A stretch of DNA of 64,000 bases, from positions 1-64,000 of the forward strand of contig JBGTNK010000171.1 of assembly GCA_041743125.1 (NCBI GenBank), given 5' to 3'. The position numbers and the translations under genes were made by a program. Below, in pieces: positions 48,101 to 55,903 of this stretch (position 1 is the first letter of the stretch; each line of letters starts with the position of its first letter). The notes under the pieces were generated by a model. It ran no database searches and was not told the DNA's origin. It saw only the letters and a list, made by a program, of their open reading frames with translations. This stretch comes from Terrimonas_B sp041743125 (GTDB taxonomy: Bacteria; Bacteroidota; Bacteroidia; Chitinophagales; Chitinophagaceae).

Positions 48101-48777
48101 CCTGGCCATTGATCGTGCAGCTTGATTATGAAAAGGAAGTGACAGGTATGTTTCTTAGCGGGCACCCATTGGATCATTATCGCTTTGAAATGAAACATTA
48201 TAATGTTACGAGTATTGCTGAATTCAATGAATTTAAGGAAGAAATAAAAATGCAGGCAAATCCCGGCCGAATGTTTCGCATTTTGGCACTTGTAACAGCA
48301 GTTCAGCATCGCATCGCTCAAAAAAGTGGAAACAAGTACGGTAGTTATGTCATTGAAGATTTTTCAGGTAAAACTGATTTCGTATTATTCAGCGAAGACT
48401 ATCTGCGGCTTTCTCCCTATTTGCAGCAGGGAGCATCAGTATGCATTACAGGATTTTTTAAAACAAGGTACAACCAGGGAGAATATGAATTTAAAGTACA
48501 ACAAGTTTGCCTTGCGGAAACACTGAAAAAGCAACTGACCAGGCAGGTTAATTTACAGGTAAATCCAAAAGATATAAGTAATGACCTGATCTACTTCGTG
48601 GAGAAGAACATTAATGATTTCCCGGGACAGTCTACTTTGCGATTTATTATAACGGAGCCTAAAAAGGATTTGAAAATCAGCCTTGTATCTACGGGAAGAG
48701 GATTTGAAATGAATGAAGAACTAATTCATTTCCTGGAAGAAAAGTCTGAATTGGAAGTGCAGGTTTTAACAATTTAG
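45154..48777 (+). CDS. dnaE: DNA polymerase III alpha subunit
   Basis: This 1207-residue C-family replicative polymerase has an N-terminal PHP domain that keeps the expected metal ligands (His7, His9, Asp16, His41, Glu73, His94/95, Cys146 and the Asp/His of SNDSHYV). The polymerase core includes GPGRGSAAGSVVAFC and the catalytic Asp motif MPDIDTDFDDDGRQ. A helix-hairpin-helix region and an OB-fold domain (MFRILALVTAVQHRIAQKSG) follow. It extends DNA within the holoenzyme, bound to the beta clamp. The start MKFSHLHVHTQFSLLDGA is the canonical one. trxA lies 150 bp downstream with its own promoter. Confidence 0.97.
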   Translation: MKFSHLHVHTQFSLLDGAASIQNLYKKAIADGMPAIAISDHGNMFGAFEFVAEAYKHKDEHGNLKVKPVVGCEFYITANRHQKTFTKEQKDIRHHQILLAKNDNGYKNLLKLTSLGFIEGLYSKYPRIDKELILQYHEGLIATTCCLGASVPQAILRKSEEEGENEFKWWLNVFQKDFYVELQRHGMAEQDKVNVLLLKWAKKYQVKIIASNDSHYVDQSDFNAHDILLCINTGEKIATPALRDFADDDINVKGKRFAFPNDQFYFKTTEEMSKVFHDIPEAIDNTNEIVDKIDLLNLKRDILLPFFQVPKEFASQDEYLEHMTWEGANLRYNEITPEIDERIRFELFTIKTMGFAGYFLIVSDFIKAGRDLGVFIGPGRGSAAGSVVAFCTGITNIDPIKYNLLFERFLNPDRKSMPDIDTDFDDDGRQKVIDYVVDKYGKNQVAQIITYGTMAAKSSIADVARVLDVPLTESRALSKLIPERPGIELRRVLKAPLKIKDGPKSLEEKEGLGADEFENVKKMREIYNQENTVLSRVLHEAERLEGSVRNTGIHAAGIIIAPKDLTDLIPVAISKDSPLWVTQIEGNVIEEAGVIKMDFLGLKTLTIIKNALSLIKQNHGVTINIDDIPLDDIKTFELYQHASTIGTFQFESSGMQKYLRELKPDKFGDLIAMNALYRPGPIAYIPNYIDRKHGREPITYDLPEMKDYLEETYGITVYQEQVMLLAQKLAGFSKGDADVLRKAMGKKQIAVLNKMKAQFISGAKAKSLPEDKLEKIWTDWEAFAQYAFNKSHSTCYAYVAYQTAYLKAHYPADYMAAVLNNADSIDKITFFMEECKRMGIKVLGPDINESLKGFAVNKAGEIRFGLGGLKGVGEAAVESIITERKKGGPYPNIFEFIKRINQRAVNKKTLESLAYAGGFDCFPEHHRAQYFVIPEGETATGLERVIKYGQIIGTQNSSSANTLFGDLPITMEIPPPRIPDCSPWPLIVQLDYEKEVTGMFLSGHPLDHYRFEMKHYNVTSIAEFNEFKEEIKMQANPGRMFRILALVTAVQHRIAQKSGNKYGSYVIEDFSGKTDFVLFSEDYLRLSPYLQQGASVCITGFFKTRYNQGEYEFKVQQVCLAETLKKQLTRQVNLQVNPKDISNDLIYFVEKNINDFPGQSTLRFIITEPKKDLKISLVSTGRGFEMNEELIHFLEEKSELEVQVLTI

Positions 48778-48880
48778 AAAAAGTCAATGATTTAAAGGAA
48801 GCATTGTCACGGGGAAGACGGAAAGCATGACAAGTTTTACACAACTTTATGCCAACTCTGCCTGTTAATAATATCGGGCT

Positions 48881-48888
48881 TAAATTTG
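48881..48888 (+). promoter_or_regulatory. TAnnTTTG -7 promoter box for trxA
   Basis: TAAATTTG is an exact consensus match. It ends 39 nt before the trxA ATG at 48928 and lies outside dnaE. Confidence 0.55.
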
Positions 48889-48927
48889 CAATCCTTTAAT
48901 GACAAATTAAAAACTAAAATTTATACA

Positions 48928-49245
48928 ATGGCAAAAGAATTTAATGATGCGAACTTCCAGGCTGATGTACTGGCTTCTGATAAATTAACCGTAGTGGACT
49001 TCTGGGCAGAATGGTGTGGACCCTGCCGTGCGATAGGGCCGGTTATTGAAGAATTATCCAAAGAATATGACGGTAAAGTCAATGTTGGAAAGATAAATGT
49101 GGACAATAACCCCCAGGTATCGATGAACTATGGCATCACTTCTATTCCTGCTATTCTTTTTATAAAAGGAGGACAGGTAGTGGATAAATTGGTTGGTGCC
49201 CAACCTAAAGGAAATTTTGTAAAGAAAATTGAAGCACATATTTAA
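48928..49245 (+). CDS. trxA: Thioredoxin
   Basis: This 105-residue protein, taken from the ATG at 48928, has the WCGPC active site (Cys30 and Cys33), the cis-proline segment SIPAILFIKGG, and the standard thioredoxin fold order. The frame is open further upstream to a TTG at 48886, but that codon overlaps the promoter box. It acts as a cytosolic disulfide reductase, supplying reductants to enzymes such as MsrA and ribonucleotide reductase. A strong terminator follows. Confidence 0.95.
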   Translation: MAKEFNDANFQADVLASDKLTVVDFWAEWCGPCRAIGPVIEELSKEYDGKVNVGKINVDNNPQVSMNYGITSIPAILFIKGGQVVDKLVGAQPKGNFVKKIEAHI

Positions 49246-49262
49246 GCCCCTTATAGAATAAT

Positions 49263-49292
49263 AAAAAAGCCCCGGAAATTCCGGGGTTTTTT
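49263..49292. terminator. Bidirectional intrinsic terminator after trxA
   Basis: A perfect CCCCGG/CCGGGG stem (49270-49275 with 49281-49286, loop AAATT) is flanked by an A-run on the left and a T-run on the right. It serves trxA and the convergent minus-strand gene. Confidence 0.9.
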
Positions 49293-49332
49293 AATACAGT
49301 TTAGCGCCTTTATGGATATTTTAATAATTATT

Positions 49333-50040
49333 CTAATGTCCTGTACTTCCATCTCTTACTTTTATCTTTCGTTTACCGGAGTTCTTTTTTTCGTAATCTG
49401 CAATAGCCTTTGGTTTCACGATGGCACCTTTGGGAGGTGGATCCGTTTTTGATTTGGCATCAGTAAAATCTACTGGTTTCAGGTCTTCATCATCGTTACC
49501 AGCGATTGCCTCATCAGTTTTTAGCTTATCGGCCCAATACTCTTCTGTTTTGGTGATGGTTCCCCATTCGGGATCAAAATAGGTCCAGGTGCCATGCTTC
49601 ATAGTTTGTCCTTCTACTTTTACTACTACCCTGTCAACAACTTTAGAAGGGTCAAGTACATCCAATACATCTACCGTGTCATATTTCCGGCCTGGCTCAA
49701 TGGCTCTCCAGGTCTCTTCCCTCACCAATCCACCTCGCCTCGTATAATATTTGGATTTCCCATCCAGGCTACCCCACCGGTAATTTTCTTCAGACAACTT
49801 GTCTCCCATTAAAGAAAATTTTACCCATTTACCATCTTTTTTATCATCAACAAAATAGCCCTGTTCATCATAACCTTGTTCTCCACGCAAATCATCAGCA
49901 TGAATCACCCAGGGCCCTTGCTTTTTCCCGTTCAAATCCACCCTGTTAAGGGTATCCCCTCTTACACTCATCATATAACTTTTCCATTGCCCAAAGCATG
50001 TAAAGGAAGATAACATCGCAATTAAAAAAAGAATACGCAT
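49333..50040 (-). CDS. Secreted MORN/YwqK-like repeat protein
   Basis: The signal peptide starts at MRILFLIAMLSS (ATG at 50040, with another ATG three codons upstream) and ends near CFGQ. The mature part has several short beta-repeat units of the YwqK/MORN kind, for example LNGKKQGPWVIHAD, VDDKKDGKWVKFS and GQTMKHGTWTYFD. The C-terminal 60 residues are charged and probably disordered. These repeats occur in surface or periplasmic proteins of Bacteroidota, and the ligand is unknown. Confidence 0.65.
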   Translation of the reverse strand: MRILFLIAMLSSFTCFGQWKSYMMSVRGDTLNRVDLNGKKQGPWVIHADDLRGEQGYDEQGYFVDDKKDGKWVKFSLMGDKLSEENYRWGSLDGKSKYYTRRGGLVREETWRAIEPGRKYDTVDVLDVLDPSKVVDRVVVKVEGQTMKHGTWTYFDPEWGTITKTEEYWADKLKTDEAIAGNDDEDLKPVDFTDAKSKTDPPPKGAIVKPKAIADYEKKNSGKRKIKVRDGSTGH

Positions 50041-50216
50041 ATACTGCATTTTTGAATTTATAACGATAAAATGCCGACATTATGATTTAAAATCTGAAAA
50101 CTCAGTCACAAAGTTACCGCATCAATAATGGAACTGCATAGTTCATTGAATATGATATCCTTTTTTTAACTAATCGGGGACCGGTCTGAACCTGACATTT
50201 CCTATTTTGCATTATA

Positions 50217-50669
50217 ATGAAAAAACTGTTTTTAATATCGGCTGTTATTGTCCTCCTGGCATCATGCGAAAAGATGAAGGATCCTGTTTTTAAAGGGATT
50301 GAAAATATAAAATTGAGCGAATTTGCAATGGACAGTTCAATGATAACGCTTGATATTCGTTATTTTAATCCCAATACTTTTAAGGGAACCCTAAAAGATG
50401 CTGAGGGAGATGCCTGGATGGATAGTAATTATCTTGGCCACTTTACTGTGGATACAACAGTGATGATCGGCGCAGCCAGCGAATTCCTTGTTCCTGTAAA
50501 GCTGGCTGTAAATATGAAGCAAATATTAAAACATTCCTTTGCGGCTTTACTGAATAAAGAAGTTTTGCTTAGAATAAAAGGAAAAGCCAAAGCCGGCAGA
50601 TCGGGCATTTACCGGAATTTTTCATTGAATTACCAAGGAAAACAAAACCTGAGAGAATTATTTAAATAA
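50217..50669 (+). CDS. LEA type 2-like lipoprotein
   Basis: This 150-residue protein has a lipoprotein signal (lipobox LASC, Cys17). The mature part has one WHy/LEA14-like beta-sandwich (IENIKLSEFAMDSSMITLDIRYFNPNTF split around the conserved Asn-Pro turn, then VPVKLAVNMKQILKH). LEA2-like lipoproteins are common in Bacteroidota, with no defined function beyond possible envelope stress protection. A -7-like box (TATTTTG, one base short) lies just upstream. Confidence 0.75.
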   Translation: MKKLFLISAVIVLLASCEKMKDPVFKGIENIKLSEFAMDSSMITLDIRYFNPNTFKGTLKDAEGDAWMDSNYLGHFTVDTTVMIGAASEFLVPVKLAVNMKQILKHSFAALLNKEVLLRIKGKAKAGRSGIYRNFSLNYQGKQNLRELFK

Positions 50670-50708
50670 CAATCCCACAGGTTATTAATTCAGTACTGTG
50701 AAAATTTA

Positions 50709-51101
50709 CTATTCTGAATCAGGAGGTGATGGAGGCGTTTTCGGTTTAGGATGGCCTCCTCCATCTTCAAACTTCTTGCAGGTTTTAGGAAGCCTTTTAT
50801 AAGAGTCCTCATTGGCAGGAATATCATCAGCATCATATCCTAAATTAGCAATAGCTGTTTTTATTTCTTCAATGTTTGTTCGATCCGTCAGGTACTTCAC
50901 CGTTGTTTCTCCCTTCCTGTAATTTACATTGATAAACCGAACTCCATCTATTCGCTTCAGGTATGTTTCTATTCTTGTTTTGCATGCTTCACAAAGCGCT
51001 TCAGGAGTATTAATTTTTGCCGTTTCCAGGGCTTTTTGCTGACCAAAGGAAGCGGAGGAAAAGCAAACTATGGATAATACAATAATTATAAACCCTTTCA
51101 T
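50709..51101 (-). CDS. Secreted heavy-metal-associated (HMA) domain protein
   Basis: The ATG at 51101 gives a signal peptide (MKGFIIIVLSIVCFSSASFG) directly at the N-terminus, and I prefer it to the longer frame, which overlaps pyrE. The mature protein is a single ferredoxin-like HMA fold with a Cys pair (Cys37 and Cys40 in ALCEACKTRIE) in place of GMxCxxC. It also contains FINVNYRKGETTVKYL and IKTAIANLGYDAD. The C-terminus is a Gly/His/Pro-rich tail. It probably binds a soft metal such as copper in the periplasm. It lies 28 bp downstream of pyrE and may be co-transcribed with it. Confidence 0.78.
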   Translation of the reverse strand: MKGFIIIVLSIVCFSSASFGQQKALETAKINTPEALCEACKTRIETYLKRIDGVRFINVNYRKGETTVKYLTDRTNIEEIKTAIANLGYDADDIPANEDSYKRLPKTCKKFEDGGGHPKPKTPPSPPDSE

Positions 51102-51129
51102 TTGATATAATTTGATTGAGGATGGTAAA

Positions 51130-51765
51130 TTACAAAACTCCATTCCAATTTGAAGGATCATCCTTCCATTTTAACAAAATCTCCTGTTCGTCTGCAGAAA
51201 CCCGGCCTTTTTCAACTGCAAGATTTATCAAAGTTGGATAATCAGTCAATGAAAAATATTTAATCCCGTTTTTACCTATTGCATCAGAGGCTACCTGGAA
51301 TCCATAATTAAAGATAGACACCATGCCGGCCACCTCAAGACCCGCTTCCTTCAAAACTTCTACTACCTGCAAGCTACTTTTACCCGTTGATACCAAGTCC
51401 TCTATCACAACCGTTTTCTGGCCTTTTTCATAAAAACCTTCTATCTGGTTACCAAGTCCATGTTCCTTGGGCTTTGGCCTTACATAGATATAAGGCAATT
51501 TCAGTTGATCAGCCGTCATAGCGCCCCACGCAATACCCGCGGTAGCAACACCCGCTAATAAATCAGCTCCGGGAAATTTTGAAAACACAAGATTGCATAA
51601 TTCTGATTTGATAAAATCCCGGATGTATGGGAATGATAATACTTTTCTGTTGTCGCAATAGATGGGGCTTTTCCATCCACTGGCCCAGGTATAAGGTTCT
51701 TTAATATTTAATTTTACTGCATTCACCTGAAGCAGTTTTTCAGCCACCATTTTTGCATCAGTCAT
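51130..51765 (-). CDS. pyrE: Orotate phosphoribosyltransferase
   Basis: I start at the ATG at 51765 (MTDAKMVAEKLLQV), which gives a normal 211 residues. The frame extends 31 codons further, but a promoter-like box lies exactly 4 nt before the chosen ATG. The PRPP-binding motif is VVIEDLVSTGKSSLQVVEVLK, and the family segments AVKLNIKEPYTWASGWKSPIYCDNR (split by the hood) and ADLLAGVATAGIAWGAM are present. It joins orotate and PRPP to give OMP in pyrimidine synthesis. It is divergent from a NUDIX gene. pyrB and pyrR lie 2-3 kb away on the same strand. Confidence 0.94.
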   Translation of the reverse strand: MTDAKMVAEKLLQVNAVKLNIKEPYTWASGWKSPIYCDNRKVLSFPYIRDFIKSELCNLVFSKFPGADLLAGVATAGIAWGAMTADQLKLPYIYVRPKPKEHGLGNQIEGFYEKGQKTVVIEDLVSTGKSSLQVVEVLKEAGLEVAGMVSIFNYGFQVASDAIGKNGIKYFSLTDYPTLINLAVEKGRVSADEQEILLKWKDDPSNWNGVL

Positions 51766-51769
51766 GCAG

Positions 51770-51777
51770 CGAAGATA
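51770..51777 (-). promoter_or_regulatory. -7 promoter-like box directly before pyrE
   Basis: The minus strand reads TATCTTCG, then CTGC, then the pyrE ATG. The 4-nt spacing and box are nearly identical to purK and purE. It decides the start choice for pyrE and suggests a leaderless mRNA. Confidence 0.55.
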
Positions 51778-51887
51778 AGGAAGAGGAGACAACGGGAACC
51801 AGGATTCAGGATTACTGACGAGCTGATTGTAAACATTTACGGAAGTAGTTTTTATCATCTGGTTTCTATATCCATTATCTTTAATTT

Positions 51888-52514
51888 ATGTTTATAAAAA
51901 TTTTCTTCGAAGACAAACCTCTTTTTCTTTGTGATAATATTGATGCGGATATAGAACCATATGTTCATCACGATGATGCTGTTTTTATTGATGAACTCAA
52001 TTCGCATACTGTTAAATCCATGATCCATGAGATGCAATCAGAAGAAATACATGCAGGCGTATTCTACCATCCTTCTTTTGAAGAATTAAAAAAAGCCTTC
52101 TTTAAAAAATTTACCTTGGTACAAGCCGCCGGTGGATTGGTGAAAAATGAAAAGGATGAAATTTTGGTGATCTTCCGAAGGGGAAAATGGGATCTGCCAA
52201 AGGGGAAATTAGACCAGGGCGAAAGTTTGGAAGCTTGTGCAGTAAGAGAAGTTAAAGAAGAGACGGGCTTAACAAAAATTAAATTAGAGGCACCCCTGCT
52301 TATTACTTATCATACCTATCATGAAGGTACCCGGTTTATCCTCAAAGAATCACATTGGTATGCAATGAAAGCAAAAAGCAACCAGCACCTTACTCCCCAA
52401 ACTGAGGAAGATATTCACGAAATAAAATGGGTGAATACGAATGACCTTAAACCTTATCTTGAAAACGCTTTTCCTTCCGTTATAGATGTTCTACAAACTG
52501 GTTGGCCGGTATGA
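51888..52514 (+). CDS. NUDIX hydrolase with N-terminal extension
   Basis: This 208-residue protein has a complete NUDIX box at residues 106-128 (GKLDQGES... then REVKEETGL, with all acidic metal ligands). It should hydrolyse a nucleoside-diphosphate-linked compound. The substrate is unknown, although the WDLPKG start of the box is seen in ADP-ribose/diadenosine-type hydrolases. About 75 residues precede the NUDIX fold (MFIKIFFEDKPLFLCDNID...) and do not match a domain I know. The last 24 bp overlap the convergent thioesterase gene. Confidence 0.88.
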   Translation: MFIKIFFEDKPLFLCDNIDADIEPYVHHDDAVFIDELNSHTVKSMIHEMQSEEIHAGVFYHPSFEELKKAFFKKFTLVQAAGGLVKNEKDEILVIFRRGKWDLPKGKLDQGESLEACAVREVKEETGLTKIKLEAPLLITYHTYHEGTRFILKESHWYAMKAKSNQHLTPQTEEDIHEIKWVNTNDLKPYLENAFPSVIDVLQTGWPV

Positions 52515-52946
52515 TTCTTTGGTAGGAATAATGGCTACTGTCAGGCGGCTTATGCAAACAAGCTTTTCCAATTCATCAGTTATTTTAATATCCCAAACAT
52601 GGGTATTAGATCCTAAATGAAGTGGTGTAACCACAGCAGTAACAAAGCCCTCCTTTACACTGCGAACATGATTGGCATTTATTTCAAGACCTACACATAC
52701 AAATTTTGAATGATCCACCACCATTGCTGATGCTATGCTGCCAATCGTTTCTGCCAGCACACAGGATGCTCCACCGTGTAACAGGCCATAGGGCTGCCTT
52801 GTACGATGATCTACCGGCATCCGGCCTTTTAAAAAATCATTGCCTAATTCTACCCATTCAATGCCCACATGAGCACCCATTGTATCTTTTTCATGCGACG
52901 GAAGTTCATCAAGTGCTAAGTCTTTCTTAAACCAGATAGGTATCAT
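52491..52946 (-). CDS. Hotdog-fold thioesterase (YdiI/PaaI-like)
   Basis: This 151-residue hotdog protein has the PaaI/YdiI pattern: HVGIEWVELGNDFLKGRMPVD, then YGLLHGGASCVLAETIGSIAS (HGG motif with the downstream Glu as catalytic base), then EINANHVRSVKEGFV. Family members hydrolyse aromatic or 1,4-dihydroxy-2-naphthoyl-CoA, which would fit menaquinone synthesis, but neighbours give no support for a specific substrate. Its 3' end overlaps the NUDIX gene by 24 bp on the opposite strand. Confidence 0.87.
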   Translation of the reverse strand: MIPIWFKKDLALDELPSHEKDTMGAHVGIEWVELGNDFLKGRMPVDHRTRQPYGLLHGGASCVLAETIGSIASAMVVDHSKFVCVGLEINANHVRSVKEGFVTAVVTPLHLGSNTHVWDIKITDELEKLVCISRLTVAIIPTKESYRPTSL

Positions 52947-53140
52947 AATAAAAATATTTATTTTTTCCCGGGATCCGGAAGTGTTAAATCAACCTGTTCC
53001 CTGGAAATGTTTCCTTTCAATATAGATTAAATAACATTTCTTTTCCTGAATATTTTCTACGCGGTATCCAAACTTATTATTGTCATCTTTGGCGTTCTGG
53101 TTTGTTTCTTTTCAATTCAGGTACTGCAAAACAGCCGGTC

Positions 53141-53614
53141 CTACTTTTTCATTACGGTTCTGGCCACTACCTCAGGTAAAAAAAGACTTGCATTCCCTCC
53201 ATTGCGAATAATGTCACGAACAATGGTAGAAGCAACAGAAGTGTATTTAGGTTCCCCGGTAAGGAAAATAGTTTCAATTGTGTTATCCAATGTACGGTTG
53301 GCATCAGCTATTGCTTTTTCATATTCAAAATCGCTGACGTACCGGATACCGCGCAAAATAAACCTGGCACCAATCTTTTTACAATAATCAACCGTCAGGC
53401 CTTCATAATGAGCTCCCTTTACTTTTGGCTCGTCTTTATATATTTCTTTAATCCACTCTACTCTTTGCTGCGCTGAATACATGGGAGCTTTAGCAACATT
53501 AGATCCTATGGCTACAACAATTGTATCAAACAAAGGAATAGCCCGGTTTATAATATCTACATGACCTAAAGTTAAGGGGTCAAAAGTGCCGGGAAAAAGA
53601 CAGATTACAGCCAT
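53141..53614 (-). CDS. coaD: Phosphopantetheine adenylyltransferase
   Basis: This 157-residue nucleotidyltransferase has the N-terminal motif CLFPGTFDPLTLGHVDII (TxGH), ILRGIRYVSDFEYEKAIADANR for substrate binding, and TSVASTIVRDI near the C-terminus. It transfers AMP from ATP to 4'-phosphopantetheine to form dephospho-CoA. The size is exactly that of the family. It lies 82 bp downstream of pyrB on the same strand and may share its transcript. Confidence 0.96.
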   Translation of the reverse strand: MAVICLFPGTFDPLTLGHVDIINRAIPLFDTIVVAIGSNVAKAPMYSAQQRVEWIKEIYKDEPKVKGAHYEGLTVDYCKKIGARFILRGIRYVSDFEYEKAIADANRTLDNTIETIFLTGEPKYTSVASTIVRDIIRNGGNASLFLPEVVARTVMKK

Positions 53615-53696
53615 AATGAAAAGTTAGTTGGTGATGCAAGATACAATTGCTAACCAATTGACCGGGTACCTCGCAAATCCCGCCAAGTATATTATT

Positions 53697-54623
53697 TTAA
53701 TTGCTGCGGTTCGACAACAGGTAGAGGACAGCCATTCTCACTGCTACCCCATTTTCTACTTGCTGTAAAATAATAGATTGTTTACTGTCGGCAACGTCAC
53801 TATCCAATTCAACTCCCCGGTTGATAGGTCCCGGGTGCATAATTACAATTTCTTTGTGTAAGCTGTCAAGCATTTTCCGGCTTACCCCATATGCCAGGTT
53901 ATACTCCCGGAGGGAGGAAAATAACACCTGGCTTTGTCTTTCCAATTGAATACGTAATACATTTGCGACATCGCACCATTCCAAAGTTTCTTTCAGATTA
54001 TAACTAACATTTACATGTAAGGCCTCTGCTATATATTTAGGAATAAGAGTGGGCGGACCGCACACAGTAACCTCCGCTCCCATTTTCTTTAAAAGATAAA
54101 TATTACTTTGCGCCACCCGGCTGTGCATGATATCACCAATGATGGCCACTTTTATTCCCTCCAGTTTTCCTAATTTTTCTTTTATTGATAAAGCATCTAA
54201 CAATCCCTGTGTGGGATGTTCATTAATTCCGTCTCCGGCATTGATAATAGATGCCGGAATATGACTGGCAAGGAAATGCGGAGCTCCACTGGCACTATGC
54301 CTCATAACCACCATATCTACTTTCATTGACAGAATATTATTTACCGTATCCAGTAACGTTTCTCCTTTGGAAACAGATGAGGATGTAGCCGAGAAACTGA
54401 TGGTATCTGCCGACAATCGTTTTTCCGCCAGTTCAAAAGATATCCGGGTTCGGGTGCTATTTTCAAAAAAAAGATTAACGATCACAATATCCCGCAATGA
54501 AGGAACCTTTTTTACTTGTCGTTGTAAAACTTCTTTAAACTGTTCGGCAGTTTGTAAAATAAGGGAAATGTCAGAAGACGTAAGGTCTTTAATGCCCAAT
54601 AAATGTCGAGTAGATAGTTGCAT
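53697..54623 (-). CDS. pyrB: Aspartate carbamoyltransferase catalytic subunit
   Basis: This 308-residue protein has the carbamoyl-phosphate motif FFENSTRTRISFELAEKRL, NAGDGINEHPTQGLLDAL (HPTQ) and KVAIIGDIMHSRVAQSN, all diagnostic of PyrB. MHPGPINRGVELDSDVAD at the C-terminus binds aspartate. It catalyses the first committed step of pyrimidine synthesis. No pyrI regulatory subunit gene is adjacent. It follows pyrR by 97 bp, so a pyrR-pyrB(-coaD) transcript is likely. Confidence 0.96.
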   Translation of the reverse strand: MQLSTRHLLGIKDLTSSDISLILQTAEQFKEVLQRQVKKVPSLRDIVIVNLFFENSTRTRISFELAEKRLSADTISFSATSSSVSKGETLLDTVNNILSMKVDMVVMRHSASGAPHFLASHIPASIINAGDGINEHPTQGLLDALSIKEKLGKLEGIKVAIIGDIMHSRVAQSNIYLLKKMGAEVTVCGPPTLIPKYIAEALHVNVSYNLKETLEWCDVANVLRIQLERQSQVLFSSLREYNLAYGVSRKMLDSLHKEIVIMHPGPINRGVELDSDVADSKQSIILQQVENGVAVRMAVLYLLSNRSN

Positions 54624-54720
54624 TAAAAAGCGAAATTAGGGGAATTAGGTTGAAGTCTGAAGGACGAATTCAGAAAGTAAAACAGGATAAATAAAACCCT
54701 TGATGCAGACTTTAGCACAT

Positions 54721-55251
54721 TCATTCCTCATCCAGGATAATCACCTCATCTTTACCATCCTTGTCTTTCCATAATACCTTTACCTTTTGTGAAATAATGG
54801 AATCAATGGCTTTGCCCACATAATCCGGTTGTATAGGTAATTGCCTGCTGAAGCGGCGGTCAATCAATACACATAACTCAACCTTTTCAGGGCGACCAAA
54901 ATCCAGCAACGCATCCAGGGCGGCCCTGATGGTGCGACCTGTGTAAAGTACATCATCGATCAGCACGACTTTTTTACCTTCAATAGAAAAAGGAATATCC
55001 GTTTGATTGGCTATATGCAATTCCTTACGGATATCATCGCGGTAAAAAGTGATATCCAATCTTCCATAAAGAACAATTACACCGGGAAATTCTTTTTTTA
55101 TTTCTTCAACTACCCTGTTTGAAAGATAAATACCCCTGGGCTGCAGGCCAATCAGCACCGTGTTAACAAGGTCATTATTATTTTCAAGTATCTGGTGTGC
55201 CAGCCTTCTGATTGTAATATTGAGATGTTGTTCAGTAAGAATTGATTTCAA
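54721..55251 (-). CDS. pyrR: PyrR bifunctional pyrimidine regulator / uracil phosphoribosyltransferase
   Basis: This 176-residue PRTase-fold protein has the PRPP motif VVLIDDVLYTGRTIRAALDAL and the PyrR-specific C-terminal segment LCVLIDRRFSRQLPIQPDYVGKAI. In Firmicutes PyrR binds UMP and the pyr mRNA leader to cause termination, and it also has UPRTase activity. Whether it regulates in Bacteroidota is less clear. It directly precedes pyrB. A terminator hairpin lies 20-47 bp upstream of its ATG. Confidence 0.92.
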   Translation of the reverse strand: MKSILTEQHLNITIRRLAHQILENNNDLVNTVLIGLQPRGIYLSNRVVEEIKKEFPGVIVLYGRLDITFYRDDIRKELHIANQTDIPFSIEGKKVVLIDDVLYTGRTIRAALDALLDFGRPEKVELCVLIDRRFSRQLPIQPDYVGKAIDSIISQKVKVLWKDKDGKDEVIILDEE

Positions 55252-55270
55252 GAAATATAATTTCTGTAAA

Positions 55271-55298
55271 AATAGGAAAGCCCTTCGAAAAGGGCTTT
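55271..55298 (-). terminator. Intrinsic terminator between the barrel protein gene and pyrR
   Basis: A 9-bp stem AAAGCCCTT/AAGGGCTTT with a four-base loop (55277-55298) is followed on the minus strand by CCTATTTTT. It ends transcription of the upstream barrel gene but lies within the probable leader of pyrR, so it may also act as an attenuator. Confidence 0.75.
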
Positions 55299-55318
55299 GA
55301 AAAAGAGATTACTTTCAT

Positions 55319-55903
55319 TTACCTTTTATGGTGTCCACTTTTTTGATGCATAAACTGGTAAAAAACGCCAAACTGAAAAACACTATTTTTTATTTTTGTA
55401 CTACCTGCATCCCAAATATCGCTGATACCTAAATTATATCGGGCATCAAGGCCAAACCCTTCAGGGAAAAGATAACCTGCCCCAAAAGCCCAAGAAAAAT
55501 CTGTTGAATTAAAATTTCCTTTTCTATTAATTTCTACATCACCCACTTTGGTTTTGGCAGTTAATAACAGTCCAAGTTGTGGCCCGGTTTCTAATCGGAA
55601 ACCACTCTCGGTCATATATTGAACCAATAGTGGAATGTTTATATAATTAAGATTCAATTTTGTATCGTCTGATTTACCTCCCTGCATTGAAAATACCACT
55701 TCAGGTTGCAATGCCCAAGTTTTATTAAGATGAATATGAGCTAATCCACCTGCATGCAAACCTATCTTACTATTGTAATCACTGCCGGAAGAAACGTTGA
55801 GACTGGCAATATTTACCCCCGCCTTTAGGCCAAAATGTGTTTCCTGAGCGGAAAGAGATAAAACGACTAAAGATACAGTTACGAAACACAAAAACTTTTT
55901 CAT
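55319..55903 (-). CDS. Outer-membrane beta-barrel protein (PorT/OmpA-barrel-like)
   Basis: This 194-residue protein has a signal peptide (1-19, ending LSAQ) and alternating amphipathic strands of the 8-stranded outer-membrane barrel class. Examples are THFGLKAGVNIASLNVSSG, LHAGGLAHIHLNKTWALQPEVV and GFGLDARYNLGISDIW. The penultimate strand (VFQFGVFYQFMH) ends a few residues before a basic tail, KSGHHKR. It belongs to the porin-like small barrels common in Bacteroidota, and the cargo or partner is unknown. Confidence 0.8.
   Translation of the reverse strand: MKKFLCFVTVSLVVLSLSAQETHFGLKAGVNIASLNVSSGSDYNSKIGLHAGGLAHIHLNKTWALQPEVVFSMQGGKSDDTKLNLNYINIPLLVQYMTESGFRLETGPQLGLLLTAKTKVGDVEINRKGNFNSTDFSWAFGAGYLFPEGFGLDARYNLGISDIWDAGSTKIKNSVFQFGVFYQFMHQKSGHHKR

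Noticed and set aside
45154..48777. Several long minus-strand frames inside dnaE
   Set aside because: They are shadows of the coding strand and show no conserved motif or start signal.
51766..51858. 31-codon N-terminal extension of pyrE
   Set aside because: The promoter-like box sits directly before the inner ATG, and the family length fits the shorter protein.
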